NCBI GenBank assembly: GCA_035295745.1
Contig: DATGIL010000021.1
Span: forward strand, 124,001 to 188,000
Reading direction: 5' to 3'
Length of the DNA: 64,000 nucleotides
Source of the DNA: JAIQFL01 sp035295745
Lineage (GTDB): Bacteria > Acidobacteriota > Terriglobia > Bryobacterales > Bryobacteraceae
A program made the translations under genes and the position numbers. The notes under the pieces are model-generated. The model saw only the letters and a list, made by a program, of their open reading frames with translations, made no database searches and was not told where the DNA came from. Shown piece after piece: positions 25,641 through 35,400 of this stretch (within the stretch, counting starts at the first letter, position 1; every line of letters starts with the position of its first letter).

Positions 25641-25951
25641 CAACGCCAGGCATGGTCTAAATTGCAAAATCTGAACCCGCTAGTCTTGGATGCCGCCTTC
25701 GCGCTTTCGATGTTGCCTCGACGTGCCAGGAACAGATGGCGGCCAACAGCTCTTGCCACGAGGGTCGGAACGGGCACGCTGTTCTGTGACGCGAGACCTG
25801 GGAGGGCTCATGGGAGTAGTCGCAAATTCGGCCGCTTGGCCGGAAGGCCGGGTGCAAAAACATATTAAGTTGCTGGCGCTCGGCACTGCCGGCCGAGACG
25901 GAAACCGCAACCGATCCGTCCTCGTGTCCGGACTACACTGAAGAAGCGATC

Positions 25952-26887
25952 GTGCCGAAACGCAGAGATCCGTCCGGTTGGAAACTGAAGGCAGGACTGT
26001 CGGAATACCGCGAGGATCTGGCAGCGCAGAGGACGGCCGGCGAAGTTGAGTTGAAGCACGCAGAACTGCTGCGTCTGACGCCCGAGCGATACCGGGAGTG
26101 GATTGTCCGGGTTGCAGCGGCATCCGAAGAAACCGGGGTTCCGCTCCAGCGCCGCCACTGGCTGAAGGGCTTTCTGCTCCGGGTGCAGCGGAGCCTGCAG
26201 AAGCCACACGGCGGTTTGCTGTCGGCTGTAATGTCGTTTGTCGATGCGCCGGATTACGAGAAGCATCCATGGGAGGACGACTCCATTTGCCTGGAGGCGG
26301 CCCAGGAGTATTGCGACGAAGATGTGCCGTCGCTGATTCTGCAGGCACTCGCTTCGGGCGACGAATATGCGCGGCGATTGGCGGCTAAGTGGCTGCCGCG
26401 GTACGTGGCGGGTTCGTTCGCCGCCGAGTTGCTGGCGACGCTGCTGGGCGATTCAGACCGCCGCGTGGCATGGTGGGCGGCGGTTCATCTGAGCCGTCTG
26501 GAGCCAAAGGCGCCAGGGCTGCGTGAAACTCTGGTGGAAGCGCTCATTGGCGAATGGATTCCATCGGCGCGGCTGGTGTTCCAGCACGGCTTGAGGGGAG
26601 CCGGCGAAGCGGCCGCGGCGCTCGCGCAACTGGGTGCCGAGGCGCGGAGCGCGGTTCCGGCGTTGATCGAAGTCGGAGCGCCTGAATGGTCGCCGTACGA
26701 TTACGACGGCTTATGGGCGGCGAGGGCAATCTGGCGAATCGCGAGCAACCGCGAGGTGCTCGATGGTCTGCTGGCCTCGGTTTCGGACGCAGCGGCGGTG
26801 GCAAGTCGCATTGAGGAAATCGGACGCACTCAAAAAGGGCTGCTATGCTTCGTGGATTGGAGCGTGGTGGTCCGGGTGGGCAAATAA
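25952..26887 (+). CDS. HEAT-like repeat protein
   Basis: 311 residues from GTG 25952. The central and C-terminal parts are helical repeats of HEAT/PBS-lyase character (DEYARRLAAKWLPRYVAGSF, DSDRRVAWWAAVHLSRLEP, AAAALAQLGAEARSAVPALI). No catalytic motif or signal peptide. A protein-interaction role is inferred. The ~250 bp after it contain no gene I can support. Confidence 0.6.
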   Translation: MPKRRDPSGWKLKAGLSEYREDLAAQRTAGEVELKHAELLRLTPERYREWIVRVAAASEETGVPLQRRHWLKGFLLRVQRSLQKPHGGLLSAVMSFVDAPDYEKHPWEDDSICLEAAQEYCDEDVPSLILQALASGDEYARRLAAKWLPRYVAGSFAAELLATLLGDSDRRVAWWAAVHLSRLEPKAPGLRETLVEALIGEWIPSARLVFQHGLRGAGEAAAALAQLGAEARSAVPALIEVGAPEWSPYDYDGLWAARAIWRIASNREVLDGLLASVSDAAAVASRIEEIGRTQKGLLCFVDWSVVVRVGK

Positions 26888-27137
26888 GCGCTCCTGGCTT
26901 ATTCCGTGCGTGAGCGAACTGGACACGCGACCGCCGTCGACTCTGTACTGGGTGCCCTGCTCATTGGACCTCCCAAATTTTCGGAGGCCTGGAATGCTTC
27001 GTGCCTGGCGAAACGGGCATCGGCAAATCCGCAGTCCTCACGTGTGTGTCCCCACCAATCACGTCTGCCAAGCCGATACGCCAGGAAACTGCACAGACCA
27101 GCACGGCATCAAGACGCGCTTGGGTAGGTTTTAGTCT

Positions 27138-28958
27138 TCACCCGTCGAGCAGCCGATCCAAATTGTACGCCGCGCTGATCAACCCGAGATGCGTGAGCGC
27201 CTGTGGAAAATTTCCCAACATCTCGCCCTTCGGGCTGATCTCCTCGGAGAACAGCCCGAGGTGATTGGCATAGGACAAGAGCTTCTCAAACAGTAACTGT
27301 GCCTCCTCGAGCATTCCGGCACGTGCCATTGCCTCCACCAGCCAGAACGAGCACACCGTAAAGAACCCCTCGCCACCTGGCAAGCCATCCTCCGCCGCCT
27401 CGCCGATGCGGTAGCGATGCACCAGACTGTCCGATACCAGATCTTTCCGAATGCGCGCGATCGTCGAAATCATGCGTGGGTCTTTAGGCGACACGAAGAG
27501 CATCAGCGGCATCATTAACGCGCTGGCATCTAACGCGTCTGATCCGAAGTGCTGCGTGAAGGCGTGCTTGCCCTCGCTCCAGCCTTGTTCCATGATGGCC
27601 CGGTAGATGCGATTGCGCTCGTTGAGCCACGGCAGAACCTCCGTGGGGAACGAACGCTTCCGAGCCAGTCGCAACCCGCGATCCAGCGCCACCCAGCACT
27701 GCAGCTTCGAATATAGGAATTGCTGCCCGCCACCACGCACCTCCCAGATGCTTTGGTCGGCTTGTTCCCAATTCTTCACCAGCCAGTCCAGCAAGCGCTC
27801 GATCTGGGTCCACGTGTCGTAAGACAGGGGCGTGCCGTATTTGTCGTAGAGGTACAACGAGTCCATCAGTTCGCCGTAGATATCAAGCTGCAGATGATCC
27901 ACCGCCGCGTTGCCGATTCGTACCGGCCGCGATCCGCGGTACCCCTTCAGATGGTCCAGGGTGATCTCGGGCATGTCGTGACGTCCATCGATCCGGTACA
28001 TTACGTTGAGGGGTCCTTCCGAATGCGGGTCTTGCTCCTTAGCGCGTGCTTGCATGAATTCGCCGAAGGCGTAGGCTTCCTCGGTATATCCCAACCGCAT
28101 CAGTGCATAGACAGTAAAGGCCGCATCCCGCACCCACGTGTAGCGGTAATCCCAATTGCGCACGCCACCAATTTGCTCCGGCAGGCTGGTGGTGGGCGCC
28201 GCGACAATGGCGCCAGTGGGCCGGAATGTCAGCAGTTTCAAGGCCAGCGCCGAGCGCATTACCATCTCACGCCATCGCCCGTGATATAGGCTCTGAGCCG
28301 ACCACGCGCGCCAGAATCGTACCGTCTCGTTCAGCAGCGTCTCGCCGTCCAGCGGTTCCTGCATCATGTCGTGGTTGGTCCGCGCGTCGCTTTGGCAGAG
28401 AGCAAAGACTGCCTGGTCCTCACCCGCCAAGGTGAATTCCGCGACCACGCCATCCCGTTCACGGCGAAGCGGGTGAGTGCTCTTGAGAACGAATTCCTGG
28501 CCGGGCGCGTGGAACCGCGCGCTGTGGCCGTCAGGCCCCATCTCGATCTCGTGCGACTGCCGGGCGTAATCGAACGCGGGACGACACAACATCCGGAAAG
28601 GAATGGGCTCGCGAATCGCCTTGGCTATCCGGACCAGCTGTCTCGAGCGCTGCTCGGTCTCTCCGCCAGCTTCGCGGCCTACGGACATGAAGTCGGTCAC
28701 TTCCCCCATGCCTGCATCGTGGAAGAACCGAGTGATGAGGACGTTGGTGTTTGGCAGATACATCTGCTTGACTGCCGAGTCCCCTTCCACCGCCAGTCGG
28801 AACGAACCGCCCTTTTCGTCATCCAGAAGGGCCGCGAAGACGCTAGGGGAATCCAGATTTGGCAGGCACAGCCAATCGATCGATCCATTCTTGCCGACCA
28901 GCGCCACGGAACGCAGATCGCCGATGACGCCATACTGTTCGATCGGCAGGTAGGCCAT
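27138..28958 (-). CDS. GH15 glucoamylase/trehalase-like enzyme
   Basis: 606 residues, the usual size for bacterial GH15. Starts MAYLPIEQYGVIGDLRSVAL and GSIDWLCLPNLDSPSVFAAL (beta-sandwich domain), followed by the (alpha/alpha)6 barrel with NWDYRYTWVRDAAFTVYALM, the acid residue in DQSIWEVRGGGQQF and the base in GGEGFFTVCSFWLVEAM. It hydrolyses alpha-glucosidic bonds; members of this subgroup include trehalases, so substrate is open. No signal peptide, so cytoplasmic. Neighbours suggest a stress or osmolyte context. Confidence 0.9.
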   Translation of the reverse strand: MAYLPIEQYGVIGDLRSVALVGKNGSIDWLCLPNLDSPSVFAALLDDEKGGSFRLAVEGDSAVKQMYLPNTNVLITRFFHDAGMGEVTDFMSVGREAGGETEQRSRQLVRIAKAIREPIPFRMLCRPAFDYARQSHEIEMGPDGHSARFHAPGQEFVLKSTHPLRRERDGVVAEFTLAGEDQAVFALCQSDARTNHDMMQEPLDGETLLNETVRFWRAWSAQSLYHGRWREMVMRSALALKLLTFRPTGAIVAAPTTSLPEQIGGVRNWDYRYTWVRDAAFTVYALMRLGYTEEAYAFGEFMQARAKEQDPHSEGPLNVMYRIDGRHDMPEITLDHLKGYRGSRPVRIGNAAVDHLQLDIYGELMDSLYLYDKYGTPLSYDTWTQIERLLDWLVKNWEQADQSIWEVRGGGQQFLYSKLQCWVALDRGLRLARKRSFPTEVLPWLNERNRIYRAIMEQGWSEGKHAFTQHFGSDALDASALMMPLMLFVSPKDPRMISTIARIRKDLVSDSLVHRYRIGEAAEDGLPGGEGFFTVCSFWLVEAMARAGMLEEAQLLFEKLLSYANHLGLFSEEISPKGEMLGNFPQALTHLGLISAAYNLDRLLDG

Positions 28959-29177
28959 TCCTCAATTCCCTCCGGCGGGCTAATCCAGAGCATGCGGCTG
29001 TCCACGAAGATGTTGGCGCCCCTGTGAAGCCCATAGCTTCCGAGGCAGAAACCGACGGAGTGTGCCGGACTTCACGTTTATTTGAGTTCCGTCCGGACAG
29101 GAGCCGTCATGCTGGCTCCGGTCTTGTGGCTCCAGAGCTGGCCGACCTTTGTACGAAAGTTAGCTTCCTCAGGGGAT

Positions 29178-30206
29178 TTAATGTCGGAGGCGGCGAATGG
29201 CCACGAGCGACGCAAATGCGAGCACGATCCGCTTTAGACGTCCATGTCTGCCAGCACTTTTGAAATCCTCCTGTGGACGGCTGGATGGTTGTGCCGCCGG
29301 CTTCGCGGCGAAAGTGCTGGTCAACCGGTCCTCTTCTTGGGCCCCTTCTTTGGCCCGCGCCGGCGCACCCCCGGCTTCCGCATAGGCGCGTGTCAGTTCC
29401 GCTCCAAAAAAGAAGATCTGCGCAGAGTAATAGATCCAGACCGTAATTACGACAATCGATCCGGCCGCTCCGTATGCCGAACCCACGCCCGCTTTCCCCA
29501 GATAGAGTCCAATCAGAAACTTGCCCACGGAAAACAGCAGCGAGGTGAATACACCGCCCGCCAGTACGTCTCTCCAGGGAAGGCGTTTCTCCGGCACGTA
29601 CTGGAAGATCAGCGCAAATACCACGCTGATCGTCGCGAACGTCACAACAAAGGTGATCGCATGGAGAACTATCTCGGGCAACGGAAGCAGTCCCGAGAAC
29701 GACTTTCCCAGGGCGGCAATTACCGCGCTGATCACCAGCGAAACCAGGAGCAGGAAGCCTACAGCCAGCACCATCCCGAACGAGAACAGGCGCTCGCGCA
29801 CCATTCCGATCAGGCCCCCTTTCGATGAAGCCGCTGTGACTTCCCAAATCTTATCCAGGCTGGACCGCAGCTCGCCGAAAACCCCCGAAGCACCGAACAG
29901 CAGGGTCAAGATGCCGATCCCCGTCGCGATTGCACCCGACGTGGGACGGTGCGCGTTCTCCAACATGGCTCGGACGGCCGCCGCGCCTTCGTTGCCGATC
30001 AGAGCAGTTACCTGCGTCAGAATCTCGGTTTGGACGTGGGTCTTGCCGAAAACAATCCCCGCGATGGATACGACTACGATGAGTAGCGGAGCGAGCGAAA
30101 GCACCGTATAAAACGCCAACGCCGCGCCCAGGCGTGGGACCTCATGTAGGTTCCATTGCGAGTATGCGCGCTTCACCAGCGTCATCATGCTTGCGGGAAG
30201 TTGCAT
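29178..30206 (-). CDS. YihY/virulence factor BrkB family membrane protein
   Basis: 342 residues from ATG 30206, preceded by GGAGGG four bases upstream; an upstream frame start at 30230 is less likely. Six membrane helices with the family signature WNLHEVPRLGAALAFYTVLS, TLLFGASGVFGELRSSLDKI and YGAAGSIVVITVWIYYSAQI, FFFGAELTRAYAE. Formerly called ribonuclease BN; actual function unknown. The C-terminal tail is charged and low-complexity. Confidence 0.88.
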   Translation of the reverse strand: MQLPASMMTLVKRAYSQWNLHEVPRLGAALAFYTVLSLAPLLIVVVSIAGIVFGKTHVQTEILTQVTALIGNEGAAAVRAMLENAHRPTSGAIATGIGILTLLFGASGVFGELRSSLDKIWEVTAASSKGGLIGMVRERLFSFGMVLAVGFLLLVSLVISAVIAALGKSFSGLLPLPEIVLHAITFVVTFATISVVFALIFQYVPEKRLPWRDVLAGGVFTSLLFSVGKFLIGLYLGKAGVGSAYGAAGSIVVITVWIYYSAQIFFFGAELTRAYAEAGGAPARAKEGAQEEDRLTSTFAAKPAAQPSSRPQEDFKSAGRHGRLKRIVLAFASLVAIRRLRH

Positions 30207-30515
30207 GAAACCCTCCGGAAAGCTTCCCAAGCATTCGGTATTCCGTTGCGAACTGTATCCCCTGTTCCTTCGTCAGTCGCTCTCCGAAGGCAGTCCGTCG
30301 AAACTGTTCGCCTAAATCTCAGCGTGCCGTAGGCTCGCTGCGAATGAGCCGCTGCTCAGCGGGCCTTCTGCGGGGTGTTACGGCCGGCCGGCAGTACTCG
30401 AGATGCTTCAGGGTGTCCCTGCCCGGTACCCCAGTACTCGCGTTCCTGCACAGTGGAAACTCGTCTGCTGGAGCCAAAGTGAACGCCCTACCGTGTTATA
30501 CGACCCGGAGGTTTT

Positions 30516-30806
30516 ATGGAAGTGACAAATAGGATCGGCCACGGGGTGATGAAGAACCCACCCTCACCAAACGACACCAGGGACAGACTTGCGGCCACCA
30601 TCCGGAGTGCCCGATTACGCACCAAAAGGATCAGCCGCCTGGCTCGACGGAGCGTGGGACGCGCATCCCGATACGTTCGACAGCACAGCCTGAAGGAAAT
30701 CATTTCCCATTTGGAGTCCTCCGCAGGTGAGCATCCAGGCGCCTCGTTGATGGGAGCTGTAGCCGTGGGCTTTCTGGTAGGGCGGACCTTTCGAGGCAAA
30801 GATTAA
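30516..30806 (+). CDS. Small C-tail-anchored protein (DUF883/YqjD-like)
   Basis: 96 residues, preceded by GGAGG four bases before the ATG. Basic helical N-terminus (RSARLRTKRISRLARRSVGR) and a C-terminal membrane segment GASLMGAVAVGFLVGRTFRG. Length and topology are like the ElaB/YqjD ribosome-associated inner-membrane proteins; the family match is tentative. First of a tight three-gene cassette with the two below. Confidence 0.6.
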   Translation: MEVTNRIGHGVMKNPPSPNDTRDRLAATIRSARLRTKRISRLARRSVGRASRYVRQHSLKEIISHLESSAGEHPGASLMGAVAVGFLVGRTFRGKD

Positions 30807-30820
30807 TCGACGGAGGATTT

Positions 30821-31210
30821 ATGCCTGATCATGCGGACCGTTCGTTCGCGGAAGTACTCGAGAATATCGTGGACAACATCCAACGGATTATTCGATCGGA
30901 GGTGCGGCTCGCCAAAGTTGAAATCCAGGAGGAAGCGGGTAAGGCCGGCCGCGCGGCGGCAATTCTCTTGGCCGGCGGAATATTCTGCCTGTATGCGCTC
31001 GGGTTTCTCCTGCTAAGCGGTGTCTATGGATTGGAAAAGGTCGTGGAGCCATGGCTGGCGGCCTTGATGGTGACGGTGGTAACTGGAATCATCGCCGCGA
31101 CGCTGGTGGTGACGGGCCGCAAACGGATGCGGAGCGTGCGCCCTCGGCCGGAGCGAGCGATTCAAACTGTGAAGGAAAACCTGGAATGGGCGAAGAATCA
31201 GACCAGATAG
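30821..31210 (+). CDS. Holin-X/phage-holin-like membrane protein
   Basis: 129 residues with GGAGG before the ATG. Amphipathic N-terminus (IIRSEVRLAKVEIQEEAGKA) then two transmembrane helices (AAILLAGGIFCLYALGFLLL and LAALMVTVVTGIIAATLVV), the plan of the putative Actinobacterial Holin-X family. Despite the name these occur in chromosomal stress cassettes and are not evidence of a phage. Fourteen bases after the preceding gene. Confidence 0.75.
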   Translation: MPDHADRSFAEVLENIVDNIQRIIRSEVRLAKVEIQEEAGKAGRAAAILLAGGIFCLYALGFLLLSGVYGLEKVVEPWLAALMVTVVTGIIAATLVVTGRKRMRSVRPRPERAIQTVKENLEWAKNQTR

Positions 31211-31395
31211 ACCAGATAGCCCGCGAAATTGAACGAAGCCGGGCCGAGCTAGGCCACGATGTCCAGGAACTCGAGCAGAAGGTCAACGCCATCACGGACT
31301 GGCGGCACCATTTTCGCCGGAAGCCGATCCCGATCATAGCCGCGGCATTCGCAATCGGTATGCTGCTGGCGTTTGTGTGGGACGGGCGTAAATGA
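31186..31395 (+). CDS. DUF3618-like small membrane protein
   Basis: 69 residues in a frame overlapping the end of the holin-like gene by 25 bp. IEREIERSRAEL-type helix (REIERSRAELGHDVQELEQK, the DUF3618 hallmark) followed by a C-terminal membrane segment IPIIAAAFAIGMLLAFVW. Together with the two preceding genes it forms a common cell-envelope cassette of unknown role. Confidence 0.75.
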   Translation: MGEESDQIDQIAREIERSRAELGHDVQELEQKVNAITDWRHHFRRKPIPIIAAAFAIGMLLAFVWDGRK

Positions 31396-31590
31396 TCAAA
31401 AGCCGGTGACCGAATATGGCGCTGGGGCCGGCCATCCGAGCAGATGCCGCTTGGAGCTGCCCAGACCGCCGTTCGGGTGCACCGTATCCTCAAGTCTTTA
31501 CCACGTAATGGGCGACGGCAGGCTGAATTCCCTGCCCTATCCAAGCCGTTATTTTTGCCTGGCGCAGTCGCTTTCGCCTGCCTTCGCCAC

Positions 31591-32127
31591 CTACGAACCG
31601 ATCGGGATCTGCCGGCGTTTCTGCTTGTTTTCGGGAATCGGCACCCGCACACGCAGCACGCCATCTTTAAACTCGGCCTTGGCCTTATCCACTTCGGCCC
31701 CTTGCGGTACGGGGATCATCCGGCGGAAACGGCCATAACTCCGCTCCGACCGGTGGAAGCCGCCGCGCGTCTGTTCGTGCTCTTGCCGCCGTTCGCCTTC
31801 AATAACGATTCCCTCCTCGGTGCACTCCACCTTGACATCGTCCTTTGTCATTCCAGGGAGCTCCGCGTCTATTTCCAGATTTCCGTCGCGCTCGCGTACT
31901 TCGATCGCAGGCCGCCACACCTGGCGCATCTCACCGCCCGTGGACGGATCGAACGCGTTCGCAAAAGCCCGGTCCATTTCCTCAGAGATCCGCCGCATCA
32001 GCCCGAATGGACCAAAACTCGCATACGGGCCAAAACCGAAGTAATCTCTCCATGGGGTGTCGTCCGGACGGCGCGACACGCTCCGCTCGGTTGCAGACGG
32101 GGTCTGCGCCGGTTTTGTTTCAGGCAT
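31591..32127 (-). CDS. Hsp20/alpha-crystallin small heat-shock protein
   Basis: 178 residues, with AGGAG eight bases before the ATG. The alpha-crystallin domain spans about 70-165: VWRPAIEVRERDGNLEIDAE, LPGMTKDDVKVECTEEGIVI and the C-terminal FKDGVLRVRVPIPE, which includes the GVL motif. A flexible N-terminus with GFGPYASFGPFGL drives oligomerisation. ATP-independent holdase that prevents aggregation. Convergent with the DUF3618 cassette. Confidence 0.92.
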   Translation of the reverse strand: MPETKPAQTPSATERSVSRRPDDTPWRDYFGFGPYASFGPFGLMRRISEEMDRAFANAFDPSTGGEMRQVWRPAIEVRERDGNLEIDAELPGMTKDDVKVECTEEGIVIEGERRQEHEQTRGGFHRSERSYGRFRRMIPVPQGAEVDKAKAEFKDGVLRVRVPIPENKQKRRQIPIGS

Positions 32128-32383
32128 TGATTTACTCCTATAGGGCCATTCTCCTCGCGCGCTATGGCGCCTTCAAGAGCGGACTACCACCGCATGGTTT
32201 CGATTCACACCGCCCAACGCGGGATTTGCGCCAACACTCACTGTGAGACATCTCGCGACCGTGAAACAGGTAACTGGAACCACAACTCGTCGCAGCGAAC
32301 TGTGCGCTGCCTGGCGACTTCCGACACATTTGTTCGCTTCTCGACAGCATGCTCCTGGGGGCGATGGATACACTGCGAACAGC

Positions 32384-33280
32384 ATGCCGAGAAGCACACC
32401 CACAGAAATCCATCCCAGCGAATTAGGCGCGAAACCGCCTTTCGAAGAAAAGCCGCAACGCCCTCCGGGCAGCGAAAAGGATATGCGCGAGAAACCCGAC
32501 CACGGCGAGGAGTCATACCGGGGTCTGGACCGTCTTCGCGACAAAGCACTCCTCATTACTGGTGGCGATAGCGGCATCGGCAAGGCAGTCGCGATCGCAA
32601 GCGCGCGCGAGGGCGCGGATGTCGCATTCAGCTACCTGCCCGAGGAAGAAGAGGACGCTCAGGAGACAGTGAAATGGGTTCGCAAGGCGGGACGGCGCGT
32701 GTTACCGCTGCCGGGTGACATTCAGCAAGAGGACTACTGCCGCGAGTTAGTCGAACGAACCATCCACGAATTCGGCTACCTGGACATCCTGGTCAATAAT
32801 GCGGCGTTCCAGATGACGCATGACAAGATTGAAGAGTTCAGCAGCGACGAGTGGGACCGCACCTTCCGCACCAACATTTACGCGATGTTCTATCTCGCCA
32901 AGGCGGCGCTGCCCCGCATGCGAAAAGGCGGCGCGATCATCAATACGGCTTCCGTGCAGGCCTACCAACCCAAGGGCCAACTGCTCGCTTACGCCACCAC
33001 CAAGGGCGCGATCGTCACCTTCACCAAAGCGCTTTCGGAATTGGCCGTCGAGTATGGCGTCCGTGTCAATGCTGTAGCGCCCGGGCCGGTCTGGACTCCG
33101 CTGATCCCATCCACCATGGAGCAGAAGCACGTGCAGAAGTTCGGAGAGACATCTCCGTTACACCGCCCGGCCCAGCCTGCCGAACTCGCGCCGGCTTACG
33201 TCTTTCTCGCGTCGCAGCAGGAGTCGAGCTACGTGACCGGTTCCATCATGGATCTTACCGGAGGGAGGAAACTGCCGTAG
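32384..33280 (+). CDS. SDR-family oxidoreductase, general-stress type
   Basis: 298 residues from ATG 32384; the frame is open to 32243 but upstream residues look noncoding. Long N-terminal extension rich in E/K/P (KPPFEEKPQRPPGSEKDM), typical of the YhdN/YdaD/Gsp39-like SDRs, then NAD(P)-binding ITGGDSGIGKAVAIASAREG, NNAAF, catalytic Ser in NTASVQAY and YxxxK as YATTKGAI, ending SSYVTGSIMDLTGGRK. Substrate unknown; homologues are stress-induced. Confidence 0.88.
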   Translation: MPRSTPTEIHPSELGAKPPFEEKPQRPPGSEKDMREKPDHGEESYRGLDRLRDKALLITGGDSGIGKAVAIASAREGADVAFSYLPEEEEDAQETVKWVRKAGRRVLPLPGDIQQEDYCRELVERTIHEFGYLDILVNNAAFQMTHDKIEEFSSDEWDRTFRTNIYAMFYLAKAALPRMRKGGAIINTASVQAYQPKGQLLAYATTKGAIVTFTKALSELAVEYGVRVNAVAPGPVWTPLIPSTMEQKHVQKFGETSPLHRPAQPAELAPAYVFLASQQESSYVTGSIMDLTGGRKLP

Positions 33281-33322
33281 TCCGCGATGCAGACTCTTTC
33301 ATGAATAACCGAGGACTCATTT

Positions 33323-34321
33323 ATGCCTCAATCGCAGAGCAGCAGCATCCCAATGCGTCAGTTCGGCAAACACGAGGACCGCATCTCGGCACTGGGCTTC
33401 GGCGGCCACCATTTGGGAGACGCGGAAGATGAAAACACGGCGATTCGACTGGTCCACGAAGCGGTAGATGGCGGGGTCACCTTCTTCGACAATTGCTGGG
33501 AGTATCATCGCGGCAAGTCGGAGGAATGGATGGGGAAAGCACTCAAGGGACTGCGGCCGAAAGTCTTCCTGATGACTAAGGTTTGCACCCATGGCCGCGA
33601 CCGAGATCTGGCGGCGCGTATGCTCGAAGAATCACTGCGGCGATTGCAAACCGACCACCTGGACCTGTGGCAGATTCACGGCGTCTCGTTCGACAACGAT
33701 CCCGACCTCTTCATCCGGCCCAACGGCGCGGCCGAAGCTCTCCGGCAGGCCAAGCAACAGGGCAAGGTTCGTTTCGTGGGATTCACGGGGCATAAAGATC
33801 CCGGCATCCACTTGAAGATGCTGGCGACTGGATTCCCCTTCGATGCTGTCCAGATGCCGCTGAACGCCTTCGACGCGCAGTTCCGGAGTTTCGAAAAGCA
33901 GGTGCTACCGGAACTCAACCGCCGTGGCATCGCCGCGCTGGGAATGAAGCCATTGCAGGGGCATGGCGACTCCATCCTGAAGGGTGCTTTGACGGCAGAG
34001 GATGCGTTGCGATACGCCATGAGTTTGCCAGTCGCCACCACCATCACCGGCATGGAGAAGCCGGAGATTCTGCGGCAGAACCTGAAAATTGCACAGGGAT
34101 TTCAGCCTTTGAACCCGGCGGAAATGGACCGCGTGCGTCAGAGCGTCCGCGAGTACTCGGCGGACGGACGGTTCGAAATGTACAAGCTTTCCTTAAAGTT
34201 CGACAACCCGGAAGCGCGCCTGGCGCACGGCTTTCCGCTGGATGAAGAACAGGCCGAGGTCAAAGAGATGATGCGGGCAACCGAAAACACCGGGAAGCCC
34301 TATCCCGAATTGAAGAAGTAA
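33323..34321 (+). CDS. Aldo/keto reductase, cytoplasmic paralogue
   Basis: 332 residues. AKR barrel with catalytic tetrad positions FFDNCWEYHRG (Asp, Tyr), FLMTKVCTHGRD (Lys) and DLWQIHGVS (His); also GFTGHKDPGIHLKML. NADPH-dependent carbonyl reduction is inferred from the family. No signal peptide. Follows the SDR gene by 42 bp and precedes a close paralogue by 4 bp, so the three are probably an operon. Confidence 0.9.
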   Translation: MPQSQSSSIPMRQFGKHEDRISALGFGGHHLGDAEDENTAIRLVHEAVDGGVTFFDNCWEYHRGKSEEWMGKALKGLRPKVFLMTKVCTHGRDRDLAARMLEESLRRLQTDHLDLWQIHGVSFDNDPDLFIRPNGAAEALRQAKQQGKVRFVGFTGHKDPGIHLKMLATGFPFDAVQMPLNAFDAQFRSFEKQVLPELNRRGIAALGMKPLQGHGDSILKGALTAEDALRYAMSLPVATTITGMEKPEILRQNLKIAQGFQPLNPAEMDRVRQSVREYSADGRFEMYKLSLKFDNPEARLAHGFPLDEEQAEVKEMMRATENTGKPYPELKK

Positions 34322-34325
34322 ATCT

Positions 34326-35345
34326 ATGCCCTTTCAATGGATGCCATCCCGGCGCAAATTCCTGGAGACTGCAGCTACCTTATCGAGCCTGTCCTCGCTT
34401 TCCGCACAGACGCCCTCATACAGCGGCCAAGTCCCGCGCCGTCCGCTGGGGAAAACCGGCGCGCAAGTCTCAATTCTGGGCGTGGGCGGCTACCATTTGG
34501 GCTCCGCGGAGACGTTAGACGAGGCCAAGCGTATCGTGGCCATGGCGCTGGATGCAGGAATCAACTTCTTCGATTGTGCCTGGGACTATCACAAAGGCCG
34601 CAGCGAGGAGTGGCTCGGCGCAGCGCTCGCAGGCAAACGCGACCAGGCATTCCTGATGACCAAGGTCTGCACACACGGGCGCGACAAAAACGTTGCCATG
34701 CGCATGTTGGAGGAGTCTCTCCGCCGGCTGCGCACCGATCACCTCGACCTTTGGCAGATCCACGAGGTGATCTACGACAACGACCCCGATCTGATCTTCA
34801 CGCCGAACGGGGCGGCCGAGGCGCTGGTGCAAGCCAAAAAGGAGGGCAAGGTACGTTTCGTCGGCTTCACCGGACACAAGGATCCGGCAATTCACTTGAA
34901 GATGCTCTCGCACGACTTCGCCTTCGATACCGTACAGATGCCCCTGAATTGCATGGATGCGAGCTTCCGCAGTTTTGAGGAGCAGGTGCTGCCCGAAGTC
35001 AACCGCCGAGGCATGGCGGCGCTCGGAATGAAGAGCATGGGCGGCAGCGGCGAGATGGTTCGAGCAGGCGCGGTAACAGCGGCCGAGGCCCTGAGTTACG
35101 CCATGAGTCTTCCGGTGGCTGTGACCATCAGCGGAATGGAGTCGGTGGGAGTGTTGAATCAGAATCTCGAGACCGCGCGCGGGTTCAAGCCGCTCCCGGC
35201 TACGGCGATGGCGCAACTCCGCGAACGCTGCCGGTTGGATGCTGCCGATGGACGATGGGAACTGTTCAAGACCACCAAGAAGTACGACGGGGACGAGGGG
35301 CGGTTGCAGCATGGTTTTCCAGACGCTACGGAACTGCCGGCGTGA
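34326..35345 (+). CDS. Aldo/keto reductase with Tat signal, second paralogue
   Basis: 339 residues. MPSRRKFLETAATLSSLSSL is a twin-arginine signal, so the enzyme is likely exported folded with its cofactor. The rest parallels the preceding gene almost motif for motif: FFDCAWDYHKGRSEEWLG, FLMTKVCTHGRDKN, DLWQIHEV, GFTGHKDPAIHLKML. The pair therefore arose by tandem duplication, with one copy relocated outside the cytoplasm. The substrate is unknown. Confidence 0.9.
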   Translation: MPFQWMPSRRKFLETAATLSSLSSLSAQTPSYSGQVPRRPLGKTGAQVSILGVGGYHLGSAETLDEAKRIVAMALDAGINFFDCAWDYHKGRSEEWLGAALAGKRDQAFLMTKVCTHGRDKNVAMRMLEESLRRLRTDHLDLWQIHEVIYDNDPDLIFTPNGAAEALVQAKKEGKVRFVGFTGHKDPAIHLKMLSHDFAFDTVQMPLNCMDASFRSFEEQVLPEVNRRGMAALGMKSMGGSGEMVRAGAVTAAEALSYAMSLPVAVTISGMESVGVLNQNLETARGFKPLPATAMAQLRERCRLDAADGRWELFKTTKKYDGDEGRLQHGFPDATELPA

Positions 35346-35400
35346 CGGAGGCCGGAATGCATCGTTGCGTAAGTACGGCCCCTAATTTCAGGCGAGGACG

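Noticed and set aside
27001..27045. P-loop-like peptide GETGIGKSAV in the gap after the HEAT-like gene
   Set aside because: It matches Walker A, but no further ATPase motif precedes or follows in any frame and the frame ends in noncoding-looking sequence. At most a tiny relic.
30821..31210. Prophage indicated by the holin-like gene
   Set aside because: No other phage genes are nearby, and this family occurs in chromosomal small-protein cassettes.
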